Source: Rhodocyclaceae bacterium (lineage in GTDB: Bacteria; Pseudomonadota; Gammaproteobacteria; Burkholderiales; Rhodocyclaceae). Taken from it: a stretch of DNA of 64,000 bases. The position numbers and the translations under genes are program-made. The notes under the pieces were generated by a model, which worked only from the letters and a program-made list of their open reading frames with translations, did no database searches and had not been told where the DNA came from. This document shows positions 57,506 through 64,000 of the stretch, one piece after another (within the stretch, counting starts at the first letter, position 1; each line of letters begins with the position of its first letter). Location of the stretch: NCBI GenBank assembly GCA_004379165.1, contig NKXK01000025.1:62001-126000 (forward strand), given 5' to 3'.

Positions 57506-57814
57506 TTATTTCATCTTTGAAAGATAGTCAGCCAATGCCTTGATTTCCTCGTCGGATACCAGGTGCATGACGCCCTTCATCGCAGCTGTCTGGCCGTTGT
57601 TACGGGCGCCGCTCTTGATGTCCTTCATCTGCTGCTCGGCATAGGCAGCGTTCTGACCGGCGACCTTCGGGTAGTTGGGCATCAGCGGCTTGTCACCCTT
57701 GGGACCGTGGCAGGCATTGCAGGTCTTGTCCTTGTACAGTGCGGCGCCGTCGGGTGCGGCAACGGCAGGGGCCGCAATGAAAGCGGCGGCGAGCAGTGTC
57801 ATTACGAGTTTCAT
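57506..57814 (-). CDS. monoheme cytochrome c (NosC-like)
   Basis: signal peptide; CNACHGPKGDKPLMPNYPKVAGQNAAYAEQQMKDIKSG. Confidence 0.92.
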   Translation of the reverse strand: MKLVMTLLAAAFIAAPAVAAPDGAALYKDKTCNACHGPKGDKPLMPNYPKVAGQNAAYAEQQMKDIKSGARNNGQTAAMKGVMHLVSDEEIKALADYLSKMK

Positions 57815-57905
57815 GGTTTTTCCCTCCTGAAATGAAACGAGGGGCAGATTGACTCTGCCCCCCGGAAAATGCCTTAAGTCAGATCAAGACTTTCAGGCAA
57901 TGCTG

Positions 57906-60188
57906 TTACTTGACCTTCTTGGCGCCGTTCTGCTCAAGGTAGGTCTTGGCGCGCAGACCGAGGTCGGCAGCCTTGACCTGGTATTGCCAGACTTGCTCGG
58001 CCCACAGGTTGGCCTGTTCCCAGTCCTTCTTGGCGGCAGCGGCTTCGTGCTTGGCCTTGGCATCCTTGATCTTGCCGAGCTGGTCGGTAGCGTCATCGAC
58101 CATGTTCACAACATCCGGGAAGTCCTTGAAGTTGACACTGGTGATGTAGCCAACGACCTGATCGATTACGGCCTGGGTGTCAGCAACCTTCTTCAACGTG
58201 GCCTTGTAGTCGGTCTCGGTGTAGGAGGCCTTGGCCAGTTCGGTCTTGGTCGGCTTCCAGCCCTTCGGCTTGACCAGCAGGTAACCCATCATTTCCAGGT
58301 GCAGGGCAGAGCAGAATTCCGTGCAGTAGTACGGATAGACACCTTCCTTGTCGGCCTTGAACTTGACGGTGACGGTCTTGCCCGGTTCAACCGACGCATG
58401 CACGTTGTAGGTCGAGACGGTGAAGCCGTGGGTTTCGTCCTGGGCGCGTTCGAGGTTGGTCAGGTGGATGGTGATTTCGTCGCCGACTTCAGCCTCGATG
58501 GTTTCCGGCGTGATGTGCGAACGGATCAGCGTACCCTTGACCTCGATCTTGTTGCCCTTCTTGGTCGTGACTTCCTCGCCGGCACGGACGGCGCCCGGAT
58601 GCGGCTTGTCGGTGCGGGAATCGGTACCAACCTTATAGCGGACGCCCGGCTTCAGCTTCGAAGCTTCGATGGCAACTACGTAGTGCGGCTCACCCAGCGG
58701 CAGCGGCATGTCGTACAACAGTTGCATCTTGTCGTTCGAGATGTCGATCAGCTGGTGGTTCTGCGGGTGCAGCGGGCCAACCGGGACGAAGCGGTCGATG
58801 GACAGCTTGTTCAGCGCCACCAGGTAACGGCCCTTCGGATCCGCCGAGTCACCTTCCATGGTCATCAGGTGACCAATGTTGTAGTGCACGGAGATCTTGT
58901 CGAGTACCTTGCCTTCGCAGTGATTCCATTTCACGACCTGCGAATCGACATACAGCGAGGTGTAGGCGATACAGGGCTTGGAGTCATACTGCGTGTGCAA
59001 GGGGCCGAGGCCGAGCTGAACTTGCGTATGCAGCGCGTCTTTCATGGCGATGACCGGCACGCCGTACGGATCCTTGGATTCGAACTTGCCGGCCTTGATG
59101 GCGGCCTGGATCTTCTCGAAGGAGTATACCGAGGTGTGCGTGTCGAGCTTGCCGGAGACGGTGATGAACTTGCCGTCCGGGGTCACGTCGACGCCGTGCG
59201 GCGACTTCGGTTCCGGAATCAGGAAGAAGACGCCTTCCTTGGTGGTCACGTCGAGCGGCAGCACCTTGTGACCGTTGATGGTCTTGGCCTTGCCTTGAGC
59301 GACCAGTTCAGCGGCCTTTTTCCAGTTCACCACGTGCAGGTAGTCGGTGTCCTTGGCGGAGCAGCCGGCTTCATACGGCGGACGGCCCTTTTCGATGCCG
59401 CCAACGTAGCGTTCGGAGCAGAAGGAGTTGGTGAAGGACCAGCCATCAGACGGACCCTTGCCGGCGTCGGACAAATCCTGCCAGTACGGGGGAGCCTCGA
59501 TGGAGAAGGATTCCTTCGGATCGATGCGGCCTTCCTTGCGGTCGAACTTCCAGTAGGTGATACCGCCGCGGTACTTCTCGTTCATATCCTCGAGCGGATA
59601 GAACTTCTTGTTTTCCAGAGGTGCAGGATACTGGGCGGCTTCGATAACGTATTCGGTGTTCGGCGTGACGAAGGCACCGCCGTGTTCCGACTTGTAGATC
59701 GGGTTGACGACGATCTGCTTGGTTTCAAAGTCACGCAGGTCGATCACGGCCAGGCGCGGGTTGGCCTTGTCGTTGATGAAGAGGAACTGGCCGTCGTACT
59801 TGCCCTGGGTTTCGGAAATGGCCGGGTGGTGCGTGTCACCCCAAGTGATTTCCTTGCCGTCGATCCAGCCCTGCTTGAGCACGGCCTTCGAGTTCTCGTC
59901 GTAGCCGTAGCCCTGCCAGGGTTCCGGCGTGAACACGCCGATGTACTTGAGGATGCGCATGGACGGAATGCCATACACGATGATCTGGCCGGACTGGCCG
60001 CCAGAGCTGAAGGCGACGAATTCGTCGCGCTTGCCGGTCGGGACGTAGGTCTTGGCGGCGGCCAGCAGATCCTGCTGGCTGAGGCTGCGACGCTTCATCA
60101 CATCCTGCAGCGACTCGGCCGACCAGGCGGCAGAGGCGACACCGGCTGCGATCAGCAGGGCGGTGGTTTTCACTGCGAATTTTTTCAT
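57906..60188 (-). CDS. nosZ: nitrous-oxide reductase, clade II (Sec-type)
   Basis: 760 aa; Sec signal MKKFAVKTTALLIAAGVASAAWSAE without twin Arg; CuA motif CTEFCSALHLEMMGY; HHP/KSPHGVDVTPDGKFITVSGKLD. Confidence 0.97.
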   Translation of the reverse strand: MKKFAVKTTALLIAAGVASAAWSAESLQDVMKRRSLSQQDLLAAAKTYVPTGKRDEFVAFSSGGQSGQIIVYGIPSMRILKYIGVFTPEPWQGYGYDENSKAVLKQGWIDGKEITWGDTHHPAISETQGKYDGQFLFINDKANPRLAVIDLRDFETKQIVVNPIYKSEHGGAFVTPNTEYVIEAAQYPAPLENKKFYPLEDMNEKYRGGITYWKFDRKEGRIDPKESFSIEAPPYWQDLSDAGKGPSDGWSFTNSFCSERYVGGIEKGRPPYEAGCSAKDTDYLHVVNWKKAAELVAQGKAKTINGHKVLPLDVTTKEGVFFLIPEPKSPHGVDVTPDGKFITVSGKLDTHTSVYSFEKIQAAIKAGKFESKDPYGVPVIAMKDALHTQVQLGLGPLHTQYDSKPCIAYTSLYVDSQVVKWNHCEGKVLDKISVHYNIGHLMTMEGDSADPKGRYLVALNKLSIDRFVPVGPLHPQNHQLIDISNDKMQLLYDMPLPLGEPHYVVAIEASKLKPGVRYKVGTDSRTDKPHPGAVRAGEEVTTKKGNKIEVKGTLIRSHITPETIEAEVGDEITIHLTNLERAQDETHGFTVSTYNVHASVEPGKTVTVKFKADKEGVYPYYCTEFCSALHLEMMGYLLVKPKGWKPTKTELAKASYTETDYKATLKKVADTQAVIDQVVGYITSVNFKDFPDVVNMVDDATDQLGKIKDAKAKHEAAAAKKDWEQANLWAEQVWQYQVKAADLGLRAKTYLEQNGAKKVK

Positions 60189-60302
60189 TTGCGTTTCTCC
60201 CAGAAAAACAGAAGTCGAACTTCCTACCCTCCATCGCCGCCTGCGACAAAATGACCTGCGGCAATTTGTCGCACACTGTATTCCTCGGGTCGTGATAAAA
60301 AA

Positions 60303-60316
60303 TTGATGTTTGTTAA
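60303..60316. promoter_or_regulatory. candidate FNR/Dnr-type box in nosZ divergent promoter region
   Basis: TTGATgtttGTTAA. Confidence 0.4.
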
Positions 60317-60379
60317 TTCCATTGGCGTCGATTGAAAGAAAATGTCGGCTCCGATCCTTGTGCTGTCTGGAAGTCCTCC

Positions 60380-60850
60380 TTGAACAAGAAAATTCTGATC
60401 GACGCGATTGGCGTCCTGCTCATCGCGCTGGTCGTTGTCGTTGGTTACAAGTTGTCGCCCTTGCTGCTGCCCAAGGCGGATGTCACCGTCCAGCCCGACC
60501 CAGCCTGCAACCTGCAGCGCCAGGATTGCAGCGTCGATCTCCCCGGTGGCGGGCAGGTCACGCTGGCGATGGGCACGCGGCCGATCCCGCTGGTCAAGCC
60601 TTTTGCAGTGACTCTCAGCGCGCAGGGTGTCGCACCGTCGCGGGTTGAAGTGGACTTCGCCGGCATTGACATGAACATGGGCTACAACCGCCCCGAGCTC
60701 GTCGCGGCAGGTAGCGGCCGCTTTGTCGGCGAAGCAACGCTGCCGGTATGCATCACCGGCCGTATGGACTGGCAGGCGACGGTGCTGATTGAACGTGGCC
60801 GCGAGCGCATCGCCATACCCTTCCGCTTCACTTCCGGAGATCACAGCTGA
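60380..60850 (+). CDS. membrane-anchored periplasmic hypothetical protein (copper-operon associated)
   Basis: TTG start; MNKKILIDAIGVLLIALVVVVGYKLSP...EVDFAGIDMNMGYNRPELVAAGSGRFVGEATLPVCITGRMDW; TGATG overlap with sco. Confidence 0.65.
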   Translation: MNKKILIDAIGVLLIALVVVVGYKLSPLLLPKADVTVQPDPACNLQRQDCSVDLPGGGQVTLAMGTRPIPLVKPFAVTLSAQGVAPSRVEVDFAGIDMNMGYNRPELVAAGSGRFVGEATLPVCITGRMDWQATVLIERGRERIAIPFRFTSGDHS

Positions 60851-61455
60851 TGTCGGAACGCATTCTGACCATCATCGCGGGCCTGCTGGCTGCGGTGGTT
60901 CTCGGGTTGGCCATTTTCTGGCAGCCGGAATTGCCGGAGCGGCCGCTGCCCAGGGCCGCGGGCGGCCCGCCGGGCGGCGATTTCACGCTGCAATCGGCGG
61001 CCGGCCCGGTGTCGCTGGCCGATTATCGCGGCAAGCTGGTACTGGTCTATTTCGGCTACACCTATTGCCCGGACGTTTGCCCGACCTCGCTGGCGGCGAC
61101 CAGTGAAGGCCTCAAGCAGCTGACGCCGGCGGAGCGGGCGCGGGTGGCGATGATTTTTGTCTCGGTCGACCCGAGGCGCGATACACCGGCACGCCTCAAG
61201 GAATATGTCGAATTCTTCGATCCCGGCATTGTCGGGGTGACGGGTACGCCGCAGGCGCTATCGGAGATCGCGGCCCACTATGGTGTGTTTTATGCCGAAC
61301 AGAAAGTGGCGACCGCTGGCGACGGTTATGTCGTCGATCACACCTCCGACACCTATGTCATCGATGCCGCCGGCAAGCTGGCCGGCAAGATTGCCCATGC
61401 GACCCCGCCCGACCAGGTGGTGGTCGCCCTCCGTCAATATCTGAAACAACCCTAG
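60850..61455 (+). CDS. SCO1/SenC family copper chaperone
   Basis: LVYFGYTYCPDVCPTSLAATSEGLKQL; VSVDPRRDTPARLKEYVEFF; VDHTSDTYVID. Confidence 0.95.
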   Translation: MSERILTIIAGLLAAVVLGLAIFWQPELPERPLPRAAGGPPGGDFTLQSAAGPVSLADYRGKLVLVYFGYTYCPDVCPTSLAATSEGLKQLTPAERARVAMIFVSVDPRRDTPARLKEYVEFFDPGIVGVTGTPQALSEIAAHYGVFYAEQKVATAGDGYVVDHTSDTYVIDAAGKLAGKIAHATPPDQVVVALRQYLKQP

Positions 61456-61460
61456 GAGTT

Positions 61461-61931
61461 TTGCCCATGAAACAGCTTTCCCTGCTCGCCGCCGGTCTGA
61501 TGGTCTCCCTTGGCGCCCTTGCCGGTGCCGCCGACAGCGTGACGGTTCAGGATCCGTACGTTCGCCTCGCGCCGCCGAATGCGCCCGCGACCGGTGCCTT
61601 CATGGTCATCCGCAACGGCGGTGACAAGGACGTCAAGGTGGTCAAGGCGAGCAATCCGGCATCCAAGGTGACGGAACTGCATACCCACCTCAACGAAGGC
61701 GGCGTGATGAAGATGCGTCCGGTGCCAGCGATTGAGGTCAAGGCCAAGGGCGAGGCCGTGCTCAAGCCGGGCGGCCTGCATGTCATGCTGATCGATCTCA
61801 AGGCGCCGATGAAGGAAGGCGACGTCGTGCCGATCACCCTCGGCTTCGACGATGGCAGCAGCAAGCAGGTCGATGCCAAGGTTGTTCGCCCGACCGCGGC
61901 AGCGATGCCGATGGATCACAAACACCACTGA
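61461..61931 (+). CDS. PCu(A)C family periplasmic copper chaperone
   Basis: DSVTVQDPYVRLAPPNAPATGAFMVIRNGGDKDVKVV...ELHTHLNEGGVMKMRPVPAIEVKAKGEAVLKPGGLHVMLIDLK. Confidence 0.95.
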   Translation: MPMKQLSLLAAGLMVSLGALAGAADSVTVQDPYVRLAPPNAPATGAFMVIRNGGDKDVKVVKASNPASKVTELHTHLNEGGVMKMRPVPAIEVKAKGEAVLKPGGLHVMLIDLKAPMKEGDVVPITLGFDDGSSKQVDAKVVRPTAAAMPMDHKHH

Positions 61932-62098
61932 TTCTCGAAGCCGGCACCGGTCATTGGCCGGTGCCGCGGCTCACCCTTTCAGATGAGCATAGCTTGATAA
62001 TTTTATTACTTATTGCCTAGTGGCTTGACTTGGATCAAGCTATTGGCCGGGTTAATCCATCAAAATCTCATGATCGAGAATAGTATGTGGAGTTTTTG

Positions 62099-64000
62099 GT
62101 GGATTCAGGGGCGGCCTTACGGCGCATCTTTCGCACGCAGTGGTTATTGGCCGGCCTGGCGCTGGTCCTGATCGCCATTGGCATCGCCTACCACTGCCTG
62201 AGCACCCATGCCGAAACCGGACGCCGCGAACAACATCAACTGAGCCACCTCGGTAGTCTGGTCGGACAACTGGTTGAACGCCGGCTGAGCGCAGTCGATG
62301 CGCTGCTGACGATGGTCGCCGGGCAGTATCCGGGCTATCTGCCGCCACCAGGCGAGCTCGACAAGCTGTCGGCCGACATGCAGCGCTATATCATGCTCGG
62401 GCGCGGCGCCGACATCCTGTTGCTGCTCGATGCCAGGGGCGAAGTCCTGGCCTCGAACCGGCCGGAACTGGTCGCCCAGAACTTCGCGCACCGTTACTAC
62501 TTCCGGGAAGCGAAAGCTGCGGTGAACCCGGAAAATCGCATTATTTCGCCGCCCTTCGAGACGGTACTCGGCGACTATACCTTCACGCTGTCGCGCAAAC
62601 TGGTGGATCCCGATGGGGAATTCATTGGGGTGCTGATGGCGACGCTGGATGCGCCTTTCATCTCGCGTCTGCTGGGCGGTGTGCTGATGAGCGAGGACAT
62701 GTGGGCGGCGCTGGTGCATGGCACCGGGGTGACGGTCTTGTCAGCGCCCGAACATCGCTTGCCCGACGGGCAGGACATCCAGCGTGCCGGGGGGTTTGTC
62801 GCGGCCGTGCCGGCTGCGCATGGCGAGCAGCGTTTGCTTGAAGACGCCGTCACCCTGGGTGAGCCGCATGCCGTGGCGGTGATGCGCATTTCGCCGCCGG
62901 AGCTTCAGCTCAATCAGCCGCTGATCGTTGGTGTCGGCCGCAATCTTGATGCCGCCTACGCCAACTGGCGGCGCGAGACCTGGGCGCTGGGGGCGCTGTA
63001 CCTGATGCTTGTCGCCGCCGCATTTTTCGGATTGCGGCATTACCAGCGCCGGGTGCGCGATGACTGGAAGCAGGTGACGCGGCAGCAGGCGCTCATCGAA
63101 ATGGCCGGGGATGGTATTCATGTGCTCGACCGCAACGGGGTGGTCGTCGAGGCCAATCCTGCCTTCCTCAAACAACTGGGTCTGGACCGTTCCGATCTCG
63201 GCAGGCTTCGGGTCAGCGATTTCGATACGGTGCTGGATGAGACACAACTCGCCCGGAACATGCAGGCGCTGCTGGCGCGTAACGAGGAAATGCGCATCGA
63301 GTCAGTGCATCGGCGCCGCGATGGCAGTCAACTCGATGTCGATGTCAGTGCACGGGGCTTCGAACTGGATGGCGAGATGCTGATCCTTGCCTCGGCTCGC
63401 GATATCTCTGGCCGCAAGGCCGTCGAGGCGCAATTGCGCAAGCTGACGCTGGCCGTCGAGCAAAGCCCGGAGAGTGTGTTCATTACCGACGCCCGGGCGC
63501 GCATCGAATACGTCAATCCTGCCTTTGTCGAAACTAGCGGGTATCGTGCCGATGAACTGATCGGGCAGAACCCGCGCATCCTCGCCTCTGGCCTGACGCC
63601 CGTCGAAGAGTACCGTGCGATGTGGGACACCCTGCTCGCCGGCGGTATCTGGCGTGGCGAATTTGTGAACCGGCGCAAGAATGGCGAGACTTACGTCGAA
63701 GCCGAGATCATCTCGCCGATCCGCAACCCGGCCGGCGAGATGACGCACTATTTGGCGATCAAGCAGGATGTCACCGAGCGGCGACGGATCGAGAACGAGC
63801 TGGCCGCCTACCGTGAGTCGCTGGAACACAAGGTCGACGAGCGTACCGCGGCCCTGACCGAGGCCAACCAGGCGCTGGCTGCCGCGCGCGACAAGGCCGA
63901 GGAGGCCACCCGCGCCAAGGCAGCTTTCCTCGCCAACATGAGCCATGAAATCCGAACGCCGATGAACGGCATCATCGGTATGCTCCATCTGCTGCGGCGG
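62099..64000 (+). CDS. Cache-PAS-PAS sensor histidine kinase (partial, runs off window end)
   Basis: GTG start, open frame to window end; [64 protein letters not shown]. Confidence 0.88.
   Translation, partial: MDSGAALRRIFRTQWLLAGLALVLIAIGIAYHCLSTHAETGRREQHQLSHLGSLVGQLVERRLSAVDALLTMVAGQYPGYLPPPGELDKLSADMQRYIMLGRGADILLLLDARGEVLASNRPELVAQNFAHRYYFREAKAAVNPENRIISPPFETVLGDYTFTLSRKLVDPDGEFIGVLMATLDAPFISRLLGGVLMSEDMWAALVHGTGVTVLSAPEHRLPDGQDIQRAGGFVAAVPAAHGEQRLLEDAVTLGEPHAVAVMRISPPELQLNQPLIVGVGRNLDAAYANWRRETWALGALYLMLVAAAFFGLRHYQRRVRDDWKQVTRQQALIEMAGDGIHVLDRNGVVVEANPAFLKQLGLDRSDLGRLRVSDFDTVLDETQLARNMQALLARNEEMRIESVHRRRDGSQLDVDVSARGFELDGEMLILASARDISGRKAVEAQLRKLTLAVEQSPESVFITDARARIEYVNPAFVETSGYRADELIGQNPRILASGLTPVEEYRAMWDTLLAGGIWRGEFVNRRKNGETYVEAEIISPIRNPAGEMTHYLAIKQDVTERRRIENELAAYRESLEHKVDERTAALTEANQALAAARDKAEEATRAKAAFLANMSHEIRTPMNGIIGMLHLLRR
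62517..62550 (+). repeat. interspersed repeat copy inside sensor kinase Cache domain
   Basis: ctgcggtgaacccggaaaatcgcattatttcgcc. Confidence 0.6.

Noticed and set aside
57849-60254. 801-aa plus-strand ORF antisense to nosZ
   Set aside because: Shadow ORF; low-complexity Val/Leu/Asp composition, while the minus strand encodes clear NosZ with CuA motif.
61936-61975. Possible terminator after PCuAC gene (ggcaccggtcattggccggtgcc)
   Set aside because: Good stem but no convincing T-run after it; not called as a terminator.

Overview
GC-rich betaproteobacterial chromosome segment; gene content suggests Rhodocyclales (Dechloromonas-like), which is inference. Contents in order: partial LysR regulator and MFS transporter; transaldolase; aconitase B; small orphan genes; a translationally coupled FolB-like/FolA-like pair; a dCACHE-PAS-GGDEF-EAL protein; a TetR (PsrA-like) regulator followed by a large fatty-acid beta-oxidation region (about 12.5-29.0 kb: two acyl-CoA dehydrogenases, two thiolases, two HAD/ECH fusion proteins, FadL, FadD, nitronate monooxygenase); a signal-transduction block (CheB-CheR-PAS fusion, PAS/zinc-ribbon protein, hybrid kinase, FixL/FixJ-like pair); phasin; a yybP-ykoY (Mn2+) riboswitch ahead of a TerC protein, then FtsH-like, DUF456 and DgkA; a decaying PAS-GGDEF gene; a pseudo-receiver; a lipoprotein hydrolase; a clade II type nos cluster (tlpA-nosY-L-F-H-G-D-B-cytc-cytc-nosZ) with a divergent Sco/PCuAC copper-delivery operon; and a truncated PAS sensor kinase at the window end. 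Best candidates for something undescribed: (i) a roughly 35-bp interspersed repeat (core CTGCGGTNAACCCGGAAAA) found in intergenic gaps and inside ORFs on both strands; (ii) a 72-aa orphan protein family with two copies; (iii) tandem small proteins sharing the C-terminal motif GQxTGTLxNxTA; (iv) a PsrA-like operator set (TTCAAAC-N4-GTnTGA-like) at three promoters; (v) a GGDEF gene broken by an in-frame amber codon plus an internal in-frame deletion.
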